DNA of 64,000 bases from Bradyrhizobium lupini. GTDB taxonomy: Bacteria > Pseudomonadota > Alphaproteobacteria > Rhizobiales > Xanthobacteraceae. The stretch lies in contig NZ_CP162553.1 in the NCBI RefSeq assembly GCF_040939785.1, forward strand, positions 6,343,001 through 6,407,000, in the 5' to 3' direction. Under the pieces are notes generated by a model. That model saw nothing but the letters and a program-made list of their open reading frames with translations. It was not told the origin of the DNA and searched no databases. Position 1 is the first letter of the stretch; the number at the start of each line of letters is the position of its first letter. The position numbers and the translations under genes were made by a program. Below, piece after piece: positions 45,388 to 54,642 of the stretch.

Positions 45388-46570
45388 ATGTTGACCGATC
45401 AAAACCCGCAAGGCGCCATGAACCAGCATCTGCGTTCCGAACCCATTCCCTTCATCGACGTCGCCTCGCAGCGCCGCCGGCTCGGCGACTCGCTCGATGC
45501 CGCCGTGAAGCGCGTTCTCGATCATTGTCAGTTCGTCAACGGCCCTGAAGTCGCCGAGCTCGAGAAGCAGCTTGCGGCCTATTGCGGCGCCAAGCACGTC
45601 ATCGGCTGCGCCAGCGGCACCGATGCGATCCTGATGGTGATGATGGCGAAGAATGTCGGGCCGGGCGACGCCGTGCTGTGTCCGTCCTTCACCTTCATCG
45701 CGACGGCTTCGCCCGTGGCCCGGACCGGCGCGACGCCGGTTTATGTCGACGTCGACGAGACCACCTTCAACATGAGCCCGGAATCGCTCAAGCGCGGCAT
45801 CGCGACCGCCCGCAAGGCCGGCCTCAAGCCGGTCGCGGTGATTCCTGGTCGATTTGTTCGGCCAGCCGGCCGATCACGACGCCATCGCGGAGATCGCCAA
45901 GGCCGAAGGCCTGTTCGTGCTCGATGACGCTGCGCAGGGTTTTGGCGCGAGCTACAAGGGCCGCAAGCTCGGCACCTTTGGGCTCGCCACTGCGACCAGC
46001 TTCTTTCCCGCGAAGCCGCTCGGCTGCTTCGGTGACGGCGGCGCGATCTTCACCGATGACGATGAGCTCGCGGCGACGCTGCGCAGCATCCGCGTGCACG
46101 GGCAGGGCGTCGACAAATACGACAACGTCCGCCTCGGCCTGACCGGCAGGCTCGACACCATGCAGGCCGCGATCCTGATCGAGAAGCTGAAGATCTTCGA
46201 CGACGAGATCGCCGCCCGCAACAAGGTCGCGGAGCGCTACGCACGCGGTCTCAGCAATGTGGTCACGGTGCCGCGCGTGGCGCGCGGCAATACGTCGGTC
46301 TGGGCGCAGTACACGATCCGCCTCCCTGAGGGTACCGACCGCGACGGCTTTGCCGCCGCGCTGAAGGCCCAGGGCGTGCCGACGGCGATCTACTACGGCA
46401 AGTCGATGCATCAGCAGACGGCCTACAAGCAGTACCCGGTCGCCGAGGGCGGCCTGCCGGGCTGCGAGAGCCTGTCGCAGGACGTCATCAGCCTGCCGAT
46501 GCATGCCTATTTGACCGAAGCCGATCAGGAGCGAATCATCGCGGCCGTGCGCGGCGCGCTTTCAGCCTGA
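45388..46570 (+). pseudogene. DegT/DnrJ/EryC1 family aminotransferase, frameshifted
   Basis: PLP sugar aminotransferase. First part: IPFIDVASQRRRLGDSLDAA, VIGCASGTDAILMVMMAKNV and VLCPSFTFIATASPVARTGA. At 45846 an extra T breaks the frame; without it KPVAVIPVDLFGQPADHDAI continues into VLDDAAQGFGASYKGRKLGT, the PLP-lysine FFPAKPLGCFGDGGA and GLTGRLDTMQAAILIEKL, ending at 46570, 393 residues. As read, the first frame stops at 45927 and the lysine half would need its own start. Paired with the Gfo/Idh protein it would install an amino group on a keto sugar. Start 45388 or ATG 45418 are both possible. Confidence 0.87.
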
Positions 46571-46613
46571 TTTCCCCGTTTTGCTGCGCGAGCTCTTCCT
46601 TTAGAAGGGAACG

Positions 46614-48140
46614 ATGCTCGGACGTATCTTCACGGTTGGTGGCTACACGCTGCTCTCGCGGCTGACGGGGTTTGCCCGCGACATCATGCTTGCCGCGATT
46701 CTCGGCGCCGGCCCCGTGGCCGACGCCTTTTTCGTGGCGCTGCGGCTGCCCAACCATTTCCGTGCGATCTTCGCCGAGGGCGCCTTCAACGCCGCCTGGG
46801 TGCCGGCCTATGCGCACGTGCACGGTGAGCGCGGGGAGGGGGCGGCAAGATTGTTCGCCGACCGCATCTTCACGCTGCTGCTGGCCTCGCAGGTGGTGCT
46901 GCTGATCGTCGCCTGGGTGTTCATGCCGCAGGCCATGAGCATTTTGGCGCCCGGCTTTTCCGAGGACGCCGAGCAGCGCAAGCTCGCGATCGAGCTGACC
47001 CGGATCACCTTTCCCTATCTGCTGCTGATCACGCTGGTGACGCTCTACGGCGGCATGCTCAACGTGATGCAGCGCTTCGCGAGCGCCGCAGCCGCGTCGA
47101 TCTTCCTCAACATCTCGATGATGATGACGCTGGCGCTCGCCGCATGGTTTCCCGGCGCGGGCCACGCTGCCGCCTGGGGTGTCCTGATCTCGGGTTTTTT
47201 GCAGTATTTCCTGCTCGCCGGCGATCTCGCCCGCCATGGCGGCCTGCCGCGCTTTGCGCCGCTCAAGCTCGACGAAGACGTCCGCGCATTCTTTAAAGCA
47301 CTCGGGCCGGCGACGCTGGGCTCGATGGGCACGCAGCTCGCGCTGTTTGCCGACACCATCATCGCGACTTTCCTGCCGGCGGGCGCGCTGTCGGCGCTGT
47401 ATTACGCCGACCGTCTCAACCAGCTCCCGATCGGCGTGATCGGCATTGCCATCGGCACGGTGCTGCTGCCGGAGATGTCGCGGCGGATCACGGCCAACGA
47501 CCATGACGGTGCGATGAAGGCGCAGCGCCGCGCCTTCGATTTCACGCTGCTGTTCTCGGTGCCGTTCGTGGCCGCCTTCCTCACCGTGCCCGACGCGATC
47601 ATGCGCGCGCTGTTCGCCCGTGGTGCGTTCTCGAAAGCCGATGCCGCCGCTGCCGGCGCCACGCTCGCGGCCTATGCCATCGGCCTGATCCCCTTCGTAC
47701 TGATCCGCAGCGCGGTCGCGACCTTCTACGCGCGCAAGGACACGGCGACGCCGGTGCGGGCGTCGCTGACCGGCATCGCGGTCAACGTCGCCTTGAAAAT
47801 TGCCTTGATGGGATCGCTGGCCCAGATCGGGCTTGCGCTGGCCACTGCCGTCGGCGTCTGGACCAACCTGCTACTGGTGCTGTTCTTCGCGGTGCGGCGA
47901 GGCTTTCTCGTGCCGGACCGCGCCTGGCTGTTGTCGCTCGCCAAATTCCTGCTGACCGGGCTCATCCTGGCCGCCGCCTTCTGGCTCATCGCGCGCTTCA
48001 GCAGTCCTTCGTTGGGCTCGATGCACTTCCGGGACGAATTGACGCTGCTTCTGCTGGCCGTCGGAGGTACGATCGTCTATGCGCTCGCCATCCTTGCGCT
48101 GTTCGGGCGCCGCTGGCTGGTCTCACTGGTGCGGGGTTAA
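46614..48140 (+). CDS. murJ: lipid II flippase MurJ (MviN)
   Basis: 508 residues, fourteen membrane segments of the MOP exporter fold. MurJ hallmarks: LLSRLTGFARDIMLAAILGA at the start, ADAFFVALRLPNHFRAIFAE, GAFNAAWVPAY, and LNQLPIGVIGIAIGTVLLPE in the middle. It flips lipid-linked precursors to the periplasm. In Bradyrhizobium murJ is usually beside glnD and trpS; here it ends the glycan cluster, directly after the aminotransferase (43 bases). So it may be the housekeeping gene moved here, or a second copy used as an O-unit flippase, since no Wzx is seen. Confidence 0.9.
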   Translation: MLGRIFTVGGYTLLSRLTGFARDIMLAAILGAGPVADAFFVALRLPNHFRAIFAEGAFNAAWVPAYAHVHGERGEGAARLFADRIFTLLLASQVVLLIVAWVFMPQAMSILAPGFSEDAEQRKLAIELTRITFPYLLLITLVTLYGGMLNVMQRFASAAAASIFLNISMMMTLALAAWFPGAGHAAAWGVLISGFLQYFLLAGDLARHGGLPRFAPLKLDEDVRAFFKALGPATLGSMGTQLALFADTIIATFLPAGALSALYYADRLNQLPIGVIGIAIGTVLLPEMSRRITANDHDGAMKAQRRAFDFTLLFSVPFVAAFLTVPDAIMRALFARGAFSKADAAAAGATLAAYAIGLIPFVLIRSAVATFYARKDTATPVRASLTGIAVNVALKIALMGSLAQIGLALATAVGVWTNLLLVLFFAVRRGFLVPDRAWLLSLAKFLLTGLILAAAFWLIARFSSPSLGSMHFRDELTLLLLAVGGTIVYALAILALFGRRWLVSLVRG

Positions 48141-48303
48141 CTTTTTCATATTTTCAACGCATTGACGGCTCGAGCTTGTCGGCACGGGCCAGTCTCGATC
48201 GTCCTTGGATGGACACATCTCGGAAGTGCGGCGGATGGACCCTGCACAATTGACGTGATGCCGTCACCTCGAGCCGGCAAAATTCGAACCAGGAGCACTG
48301 TTT

Positions 48304-48720
48304 ATGAGGATCACCGTCGAAACCAACGTAGCAGCTCCTATCGATCAGGTCTGGCGCGCTTATACGACGCCTGCCGACATCATGAAGTGGAACGCCGCGT
48401 CCGACGACTGGCATACGACCAAGGCGACCGTCGACCTGCGAGAAGGCGGTGTCTTCTCATCGCGCATGGAGGCCAAGGACGGCAGCATGGGCTTTGACTT
48501 CGCCGGTACCTACACGAAAATCGTCGAGCACAAGCGTATCGAATACGCGTTCGGCGAGCGAAATGCCGAAGTCGAGTTTGTGCCCGGCCCGAAGGGCATT
48601 CTGGTTCGCGTGGTCTTCGATGGCGAATCGACGCACTCGGTCGAGCAGCAGCAAGGCGGTTGGCAGGCAATCCTCGACAACTTCGCACGATACGTGGAAG
48701 CGAAGCAGACGAAGTCCTGA
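48304..48720 (+). CDS. SRPBCC / AHSA1-like START-fold protein
   Basis: 138 residues with the AHSA1/CalC pattern: MRITVETNVAAPIDQVWRAY at the start, YTTPADIMKWNAASDDWHTT, GGVFSSRMEAKDGSMGFDFA, and the long C-terminal helix GGWQAILDNFARYVEA that closes the pocket. These proteins bind small hydrophobic ligands or assist other proteins; no enzyme activity can be read. SD-like AGGAG lies about 10 bases upstream. Stands alone after murJ. Confidence 0.88.
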   Translation: MRITVETNVAAPIDQVWRAYTTPADIMKWNAASDDWHTTKATVDLREGGVFSSRMEAKDGSMGFDFAGTYTKIVEHKRIEYAFGERNAEVEFVPGPKGILVRVVFDGESTHSVEQQQGGWQAILDNFARYVEAKQTKS

Positions 48721-48828
48721 GGCGTGTGTAGGGGCAAGAAAGCGCCAGAGTAAGGGGCTCGCTTCCAGCGTGCAACCGACCTCCACACATCTCTTGATTT
48801 TGCGCGATTGCTATGGTAATCGCAGCGC

Positions 48829-48906
48829 ATGATCAAATCAGTGCGCAAACTCAACCGCAACCACATGACCCGCTTCGGCCGGGCCGTGGAAGGAGTCGCG
48901 CGCTAG
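48829..48906 (+). CDS. possible 25-residue basic micro-protein
   Basis: ATG 48829 to TAG 48904-48906 gives MIKSVRKLNRNHMTRFGRAV plus five residues, strongly basic, and a terminator hairpin follows 26 bases later. There is no convincing ribosome site (TGGTAATCGC upstream), so it is offered only because the stop-then-terminator spacing looks like a small transcript unit. It could equally be non-coding. Confidence 0.25.
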   Translation: MIKSVRKLNRNHMTRFGRAVEGVAR

Positions 48907-48931
48907 AAATTCGACGACGACATCTTTTCAC

Positions 48932-48962
48932 CAGGCCCCGCCGGCATCGGACGGGGCCTTTT
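48932..48962 (+). terminator. rho-independent terminator
   Basis: AGGCCCCG and CGGGGCCT arms around an 11-base loop, then TTTTG. It closes whatever is transcribed between 48.3 and 48.9 kb and precedes the DUF1127 gene. Confidence 0.75.
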
Positions 48963-49005
48963 GTTTGGCCACGCTTCCCTGCCGGCACAACAGCAGGAGC
49001 GTCCC

Positions 49006-49284
49006 ATGCCACCCCAACAGACGATCATGACATCCGAGCCGGAGAGGCTCCCCCTCGAGCTTGCCTCGACGTGGAGCATCCCAGGCTTGCTCGCGCGATA
49101 CTGGCGTGCGCTCCAGGACTGGCGCTGGCGGCAGGGCCCACAAATCGCCTTGCGGGACCTGAGTGACCGGGAGCTGATGGATATCGGCCTGACGCGCGGC
49201 GAGATCGACTACATCTCGCCGGAACGGGCTATCGATAGGCTGAGGGATCACGCCAGAGATCTATGGAGCCGCGGGGGGATGTAA
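49006..49284 (+). CDS. DUF1127 (YjiS-like) domain protein
   Basis: 92 residues. The C-terminal half has the DUF1127 helix pair: YWRALQDWRWRQGPQIALRD followed by LSDRELMDIGLTRGEIDYIS. The N-terminal 40 residues are variable. In Agrobacterium and Rhodobacter, short DUF1127 proteins affect phosphate and carbon metabolism and RNA turnover; this longer form has not been studied to my knowledge. ATG 49006 has CAGGAGC about 8 bases upstream. Confidence 0.85.
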   Translation: MPPQQTIMTSEPERLPLELASTWSIPGLLARYWRALQDWRWRQGPQIALRDLSDRELMDIGLTRGEIDYISPERAIDRLRDHARDLWSRGGM

Positions 49285-49321
49285 CTGATGAGCCATCCGA
49301 AGCGGAGATGCGCTTTGCGAG

Positions 49322-49351
49322 CAAGCAGCCGTCAGCACGGCTGCTTGTTCT
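49322..49351 (+). terminator. hairpin terminator after the DUF1127 gene
   Basis: Perfect 11-bp arms CAAGCAGCCGT / ACGGCTGCTTG with a 4-base loop and a short T/C-rich tail. The remaining 210 bases before the molybdoenzyme gene show no other feature. Confidence 0.65.
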
Positions 49352-49562
49352 CAGGCGTGCACTGCGGGCGGGTTCGGCAACTATCATGCCATCAAGCGGA
49401 CCGTTCCTCACGGCGAAATGACCGAGTTGCGGCGCTCCCGTTCCATCCTGCTCTGACAGGTGAGGGCGCTGGACGGTTTTCGCATGGCTAAACCCGTTTG
49501 CCTTGCCAGTTTTTCCACGGCAATATGCCGGCAAAACAACCATGAGAAACGGGACGAGAAAA

Positions 49563-51872
49563 ATGGCGGCTCCCATCAAGTTTGGCGTTGGCCAAAGCGT
49601 GTTGCGCAAGGAGGATGACGCGCTCATCCGCGGCAAGGGCCGCTATACCGACGATTATGCGCCGCAGGCCGTGCTTCACGCCCTGATGCTGCGCTCGCCG
49701 CATGCGCATGCCAAATACACCATCGATGCGAGCCGCGCCCGCACCCTTCCCGGCGTCGCGCTGATCCTGACCGCCGACGACGTTGGGGATCTCGGCAATC
49801 TGCCCTGCCTGTTCAATCTCGAGACCGATCCCTTCACCGGGCCGCCTTACCCGATCCTCGCCAAGGACGAAGTGCGCCATGTCGGCGATTCCATCGCCTT
49901 CGTGGTCGCCGAGACCATCGACCAGGCCCGCGACGCGATCGAGGCGATCGAGGTCAAATGGAGCCCGCTGCCGGCGGTGACCGGTGTCGTCAATGCCGTG
50001 AAGAAGGGCGCGCCGCAGGTCTGGCCGGACAAGCCCGGCAACGTGCTGTTCGACGTCTCGATCGGTGACAAGAAAGCGACCGAAGCGGCGTTTGCCAAAG
50101 CGCATGCGGTGGCCGAGATCTCGATCGTCAATCCGCGCGTGGTCGCGAACTTCATGGAGACGCGCGCGGCGGTGTGCGAATACGACGCCAAGCGCGACCA
50201 TCTGACGCTGACGGTCGGCAGCCAGGGCAGCCATCGCCTGCGCGATATCCTCTGCCAGAACGTGCTCAACATTCCGACCGACAAGATGCGGGTGATCTGC
50301 CCCGACGTCGGCGGCGGCTTCGGCACCAAGCTGTTTCCCTATCGGGAATACGCCCTGTTGGCAGTCGCCGCGCGAAAGCTGAAGAAGGCGGTGAAATGGG
50401 CCGCCGACCGTACCGAGCATTTCATGGGCGACGCGCAGGGCCGCGACAACGTCACCACCGCGAAGATGGCGCTGGCCGAGGACGGCAAGTTCCTGGCGAT
50501 GGATTGCGACCTGATGGGCGACATGGGCGCGTATCTGTCGACCTTCGGGCCCTATATCCCGCATGGCGGCGCCGGCATGCTGCCGGGCCTCTACGACATC
50601 CAGGCGTTCCACTGCCGGGTGCGCACCATCTTCACCAACAGCGTGCCGGTCGATGCCTATCGCGGCGCCGGGCGGCCCGAGGCTGCTTACGTCATCGAAC
50701 GTCTCGTGGACGCCTGCGCGCGAAAGCTCGACATGACGGTGGATGCCATCCGCCGCAAGAATTTCATCCAGCCGAAGGCGCTGCCCTACAAGACCGCGAC
50801 CGGCAAAGTCTACGATTCCGGCGACTTCGCCGCGCATCTGAAGCGCGCGATGGAGATCGCCGATTGGAAGGAGTTTGGCAAGCGCGCCAAGGCGGCCAAG
50901 AAGAACGGCCTGATCCGCGGCATCGGACTTGCGAGCTATGTCGAGGTCTGCGGCACCATGGGCGAGGAGACCGCCAATGTGCGGATGGACCCCAATGGCG
51001 ATATCACGGTCCTGATCGGCACCCAGTCGAGCGGGCAGGGCCACCAGACCGCCTATGCGCAGATCGTTGCCGAGCAGTTCGGCGTGGCGCCCGAGCGCGT
51101 GCACGTCCACCAGGGCGACACCGACATGATCGCCACGGGCCTCGGCACCGGCGGCTCGGCTTCGATCCCGTCGGGCGGTGTCAGCGTCGAGCGCGCGACC
51201 CGCGAGCTCGGGCAGAAGCTGAAGGAAATCGCGGCCCAGGCGCTGGAAGCCAGCGCCGGCGACCTCGAGATCACCGACGGCATCGTGCGCATCGCCGGCA
51301 CCGACCGCTCGATCTCGTTCGCCGATCTCGCCAAGCGACCCGGCGCGGATCCCTCGAAGCTGAACGCGAGCGCGACCTTCGCCAGCGCCGACGGCACCTA
51401 TCCCAACGGCACCCATGTGGCGGAGGTCGAGATCGATCCGGCCACCGGCATCATCAAAATCGTCAACTACGTGATCGTCGACGATTTCGGCATGACGCTC
51501 AATCCACTGCTGCTGGCCGGCCAGGTCCATGGCGGCGCCATGCAGGGCATCGGCCAGGCGCTGATGGAGCAGGTGGTCTATGGCGCGGGCGACGGCCAGC
51601 TCGTCACCGCGACCTTCATGGACTACGCGCTGCCGCGCGCGGCGGACGGCCCGGCCTTCGTGTTCGAGACGGCCAACGTTCCCTGCAAGACCAATCCGCT
51701 GGGGGTGAAGGGCGCGGGCGAGGCCGGTGCGATCGGGTCCTGCCCGGCGGTCGTCAACGCCATCGTCGACGGGCTGTGGCGCGAATACAAGATCGACCAC
51801 ATCGACATGCCGGCGACCCCGGAACGGGTGTGGATCGCCATCAACGAGCACCATCGCCGTCACAGCCTGTGA
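49563..51872 (+). CDS. xanthine dehydrogenase-family molybdopterin-binding subunit, form II CoxL-like
   Basis: 769 residues. The small N-terminal a/b-hammerhead domain (GQSVLRKEDDALIRGKGRYT) is followed by the Mo-pterin domain with GGGFGTK and QSSGQGHQTAYAQIVAEQFG. The active-site loop reads AYRGAGR from residue 365, as in form II CoxL and aldehyde oxidases, not the AYRCSFR of true CO dehydrogenase. The catalytic Glu720 is in KGAGEAGAIGSCPA. The FeS (CoxS) and FAD (CoxM) partners are not adjacent. Start ATG 49563 is preferred over 49503, which adds a non-native tail. Substrate is likely an aldehyde or N-heterocycle, unproved. Confidence 0.88.
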   Translation: MAAPIKFGVGQSVLRKEDDALIRGKGRYTDDYAPQAVLHALMLRSPHAHAKYTIDASRARTLPGVALILTADDVGDLGNLPCLFNLETDPFTGPPYPILAKDEVRHVGDSIAFVVAETIDQARDAIEAIEVKWSPLPAVTGVVNAVKKGAPQVWPDKPGNVLFDVSIGDKKATEAAFAKAHAVAEISIVNPRVVANFMETRAAVCEYDAKRDHLTLTVGSQGSHRLRDILCQNVLNIPTDKMRVICPDVGGGFGTKLFPYREYALLAVAARKLKKAVKWAADRTEHFMGDAQGRDNVTTAKMALAEDGKFLAMDCDLMGDMGAYLSTFGPYIPHGGAGMLPGLYDIQAFHCRVRTIFTNSVPVDAYRGAGRPEAAYVIERLVDACARKLDMTVDAIRRKNFIQPKALPYKTATGKVYDSGDFAAHLKRAMEIADWKEFGKRAKAAKKNGLIRGIGLASYVEVCGTMGEETANVRMDPNGDITVLIGTQSSGQGHQTAYAQIVAEQFGVAPERVHVHQGDTDMIATGLGTGGSASIPSGGVSVERATRELGQKLKEIAAQALEASAGDLEITDGIVRIAGTDRSISFADLAKRPGADPSKLNASATFASADGTYPNGTHVAEVEIDPATGIIKIVNYVIVDDFGMTLNPLLLAGQVHGGAMQGIGQALMEQVVYGAGDGQLVTATFMDYALPRAADGPAFVFETANVPCKTNPLGVKGAGEAGAIGSCPAVVNAIVDGLWREYKIDHIDMPATPERVWIAINEHHRRHSL

Positions 51873-51960
51873 CAATCTTCCACGGGAATGAAATCTGCCG
51901 AGCGGTGTTGGCCCATTGAGGGGTCAGCACGATCCTGCATCAAGGAAAGGGATTTTGCGA

Positions 51961-52407
51961 ATGAAGCGAGTGTTGGTGGTTGGGGGTGCGCTCCTGCTCG
52001 GTATGGGCGCGGTTTGGGCACAACAGGACTCCGTCAAGGAAGTGCAGACTCTCATGAAGGGCAACGGCAAGAACGCCGGCGCAGTGGCGGCCATGGTCAA
52101 GGGCGAGAAGCCCTATGATCAGGCCACTGTGGACAGCGCGCTGGCGCAGTTCGAGGACACCGCCAAGAAGCTGCCGCACCTGTTTCCGGCGAGCGCAAAG
52201 GGTATGAAGCCCGACGGCGACTACAGCGCCTCGCCGAAGATCTGGGAGGACAAGGCCGGGTTCGATGCCAAGGTCGCGAGCTTCGCCAAGGTCGTCGGCG
52301 AGGCCAAGGGCAAGATCAAGGATCTCGACTCGCTCAAGGCGAATTTCCCCGCGGTCGGCAAGGAATGTGGCGGCTGCCACGAGACGTTTCGTGTGAAGAA
52401 CGGTTGA
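51961..52407 (+). CDS. cytochrome c-prime (c')
   Basis: 148 residues. Signal peptide ends near AVWA-QQ (residue 20), then a four-helix bundle and a C-terminal heme site C136-G-G-C-H140, the cytochrome c' layout, with Lys-rich helices. Periplasmic; cytochromes c' bind NO and may protect from it, or carry electrons. ATG 51961 is chosen for the signal peptide. It follows the CoxL-like gene by 88 bases and is closed by a palindromic repeat and a terminator. Confidence 0.88.
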   Translation: MKRVLVVGGALLLGMGAVWAQQDSVKEVQTLMKGNGKNAGAVAAMVKGEKPYDQATVDSALAQFEDTAKKLPHLFPASAKGMKPDGDYSASPKIWEDKAGFDAKVASFAKVVGEAKGKIKDLDSLKANFPAVGKECGGCHETFRVKNG

Positions 52408-52423
52408 CGGAAGAAAAAGATTC

Positions 52424-52458
52424 GTAGCCCGGATTGCGCTTTGCTCCATCCGGGCTAC
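52424..52458. repeat. perfect 11-bp-arm palindromic intergenic repeat
   Basis: GTAGCCCGGAT ... ATCCGGGCTAC with a 13-base loop, immediately after the cytochrome c' stop. The GTAGCCCGGAT unit is a well-known Bradyrhizobium/Rhizobiales dispersed palindrome. Probable mRNA-end hairpin. Confidence 0.8.
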
Positions 52459-52469
52459 TGGGAATCGGG

Positions 52470-52500
52470 AAAAAGCGGTTGCGAAAGCAGCCGCTTTTTT
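52470..52500 (+). terminator. terminator after cytochrome c'
   Basis: AAAAAGCGG-T-TGC-GAAA-GCA-G-CCGCTTTTTT: a strong stem with A and T tracts on both sides, so it can work in both directions. Its core is almost the same as the terminator at 54.02 kb. Confidence 0.85.
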
Positions 52501-52696
52501 CATGTCGGCGCGCAGCGCTGCTGGAAATTCTATCCGCAAGGCCTGACGGATCGCTGCCGGAGCAGCTATCTTTGCTCCAGCCGCCGCGGCATTGGCGTGA
52601 GCTTTTGACGCTGACGCATCTCTCTCCTGACTGCGTCACGACATCAGGAGTTCCAACCCGCGGCGAGCGCCTCAATCAGCAACAGCGAGACAAGCC

Positions 52697-53992
52697 ATGG
52701 TAAAACCGTTCCCGTCTAAGACGCACATCGGCAACCATATGCTGCATCCGGAAACGCTGATGCTGACCTATGGCTACGATCCGCAATTGTCGGAAGGCGC
52801 GGTCAAGCCGCCGGTGTTCCTGACCTCGACCTTCGTGTTCAAGACGGCCGAGGACGGGCAGGACTTCTTCGATTTCGTCTCCGGCCGGCGTGAGCCGCCG
52901 GAAGGGATGGGCGCAGGCCTGGTCTATTCGCGCTTCAATCACCCCAACAGCGAAATCGTCGAGGACAGGCTCGCGATCTACGAGCGCACCGAGAGCTGTG
53001 CGCTGTTCTCATCCGGAATGGCGGCCATCGCGACCACGATCCTGACGTTCGTCCGCCCCGGCGACGTCATTCTGCACTCCCAGCCGCTCTACGGCGGCAC
53101 GGAAACGCTGCTGACGAATACGCTTGCGCGTCTGTCGATCGGCGCCGTCGGCTTCGCCGATGGCGTCGATGAAGCCGTGGTCAGCCAGGCCGCGGAGGAG
53201 GCGATGCGCAAGGGCCGGGTTTCGATGATCCTGATCGAGACCCCGGCCAACCCGACCAACGGGCTGGTCGACATCGCGATGATGCGGCGTGTCGCCGACA
53301 CCATCGGAAAGGCGCAAGGACACGTTCCGATCATCGCCTGCGACAATACGCTGCTCGGGCCGGTGTTTCAGCGACCGATCGAGCACGGCGCCGATATTTC
53401 CCTGTACTCGCTCACGAAATACGTCGGCGGTCATTCAGATCTGATTGCGGGCGCCGCGCTCGGCGCGAAGGCGGTGGTGAAAGGCATCAAGGCGCTGCGG
53501 GGCGCCATCGGCACCCAGCTCGATCCGCATTCCTGCTGGATGATCAACCGCTCGCTCGAGACGCTGAGCCTGCGCATGGAAAAGGCGGATGCGAATGCGC
53601 GCCTCGTGGCGGACTATCTGCGCGATCATCCCAAAGTGGCCAAGGTGCACTATCTCGGTCATCACGACGCGGCGTCGCCGGACGGACTTGTGTTTGCGCG
53701 GCAATGCTCGGGGGCAGGGTCCACGTTCTCGTTCGACATCGTCGGGGGCAAGGCCGCCGCCATGAAATTCCTCAACGCGCTGCAAATCCTCAAGCTGGCG
53801 GTGAGCCTTGGTGGAACGGAGTCGCTTGCGAGCCTGCCTGCCACCATGACCCACTCCGGCGTCCCCGCCGACATCCGCCGGAAGATCGGCGTGCTCGATT
53901 CCACGATCCGGCTGTCGATCGGCATCGAGCACCCGTCGGATTTGATCGCCGACCTCGCGCAGGCGCTGAACGCAGCCGAACCTGAGGTGTGA
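52697..53992 (+). CDS. cystathionine gamma-synthase / methionine gamma-lyase family PLP enzyme
   Basis: 431 residues. Cys/Met metabolism PLP fold: [20 protein letters not shown] with the phosphate-binding Tyr/Arg, [15 protein letters not shown] (PLP stacking and phosphate), [14 protein letters not shown] strand ([20 protein letters not shown]), D in [14 protein letters not shown], and the PLP Lys in [17 protein letters not shown]. The specific members (gamma-synthase, gamma-lyase, sulfhydrylase) cannot be told apart here; the long N-terminus (about 25 residues) and the [16 protein letters not shown] insert mark a subgroup often named simply cystathionine gamma-synthase family. Stands alone between two terminators. 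Confidence 0.88.
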   Translation: MVKPFPSKTHIGNHMLHPETLMLTYGYDPQLSEGAVKPPVFLTSTFVFKTAEDGQDFFDFVSGRREPPEGMGAGLVYSRFNHPNSEIVEDRLAIYERTESCALFSSGMAAIATTILTFVRPGDVILHSQPLYGGTETLLTNTLARLSIGAVGFADGVDEAVVSQAAEEAMRKGRVSMILIETPANPTNGLVDIAMMRRVADTIGKAQGHVPIIACDNTLLGPVFQRPIEHGADISLYSLTKYVGGHSDLIAGAALGAKAVVKGIKALRGAIGTQLDPHSCWMINRSLETLSLRMEKADANARLVADYLRDHPKVAKVHYLGHHDAASPDGLVFARQCSGAGSTFSFDIVGGKAAAMKFLNALQILKLAVSLGGTESLASLPATMTHSGVPADIRRKIGVLDSTIRLSIGIEHPSDLIADLAQALNAAEPEV

Positions 53993-54019
53993 CGCCTGCG
54001 CCAGCGCTACGCGGAATCG

Positions 54020-54055
54020 AAAAGGGCGGTTGCGCAAGCAGCCGCCCCTTTTGTT
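54020..54055 (+). terminator. bidirectional terminator between the PLP enzyme and the CHRD gene
   Basis: AAAAGGGCGG-T-TGC-GCAA-GCA-G-CCGCCCCTTTT, symmetric with A and T tracts, between two convergent genes (stops at 53992 and 54070). Confidence 0.85.
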
Positions 54056-54069
54056 GGTCTGTGCGAAGC

Positions 54070-54487
54070 TTACTTCGTCACCTGACCACGGATCTCGCCC
54101 CCCCGGATTGGCCGCGGTGTGGATGTTGACGTAGAGTTTGCCGCCGAGCAGATCGGCGGCCTGCGCGTCGGTCAGCGTCGCCGAGCCCTCGGCCGGGCTG
54201 GTCGCAGCGCCTGGGATCGGGATCGCAACGCCGGCGTTCTTGCCGGGCTCGGCAGGTCCGTGGAAATGCGCGGCGGTGGCAGGGCCGGACAGGCCGGAAT
54301 AGGTGACCTTCCAGGACAGCTTCTTGCTGGCGGCGTCGTAATCCAGATCGGCCGTTCCGGTGCCGCTGCTGGTCGTTGCGGGGACCTCCGACTTGGCGTC
54401 GAGCGTTGCTTTCAGCTTTTCCGCGCTGGCCGAACCCGCAAAAGCAACGGCGCCAAGCACTGACATGGCGATGACGATCTTGTTCAT
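54070..54487 (-). pseudogene. CHRD-domain secreted protein, frameshifted in a 7-C run
   Basis: Signal peptide MNKIVIAMSVLGAVAFAGSA (cleaved before EKLKA), then one CHRD domain: KATLDAKSEVPATTSSGTGT, WKVTYSGLSGPATAAHFHGP (the His-Phe-His core) and KLYVNIHTAANPGG. At 54098-54104 there are seven C (G on the coding strand); with six the end reads EIRGQVTK and stops at 54070, the canonical CHRD finish, 138 residues. As written, the frame runs on antisense into the PLP enzyme. CHRD domains occur in chordin and many bacterial secreted proteins; function unknown. Probably a sequencing error. Confidence 0.88.
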
Positions 54488-54642
54488 GATTTTTCTCCCT
54501 GCTGAACCCGTTTGGGCTGCCAAACTTCCAACAGCCGGCATTGCAGTTTATTCCCGTTTCAGGCCGCGGTGGGCTAAATTCTTCGTGGCTGGAGCCGCGA
54601 GGACATCGGTCATAAGCTTCGCCGCGATGACGAAAGGACCGC

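Noticed and set aside
49488..51875. A 795-codon open frame on the minus strand opposite the CoxL-like gene
   Set aside because: It is the mirror of a GC-rich coding frame: Asp/Arg/His/Val-rich composition without any domain, while the + strand has a full molybdoenzyme.
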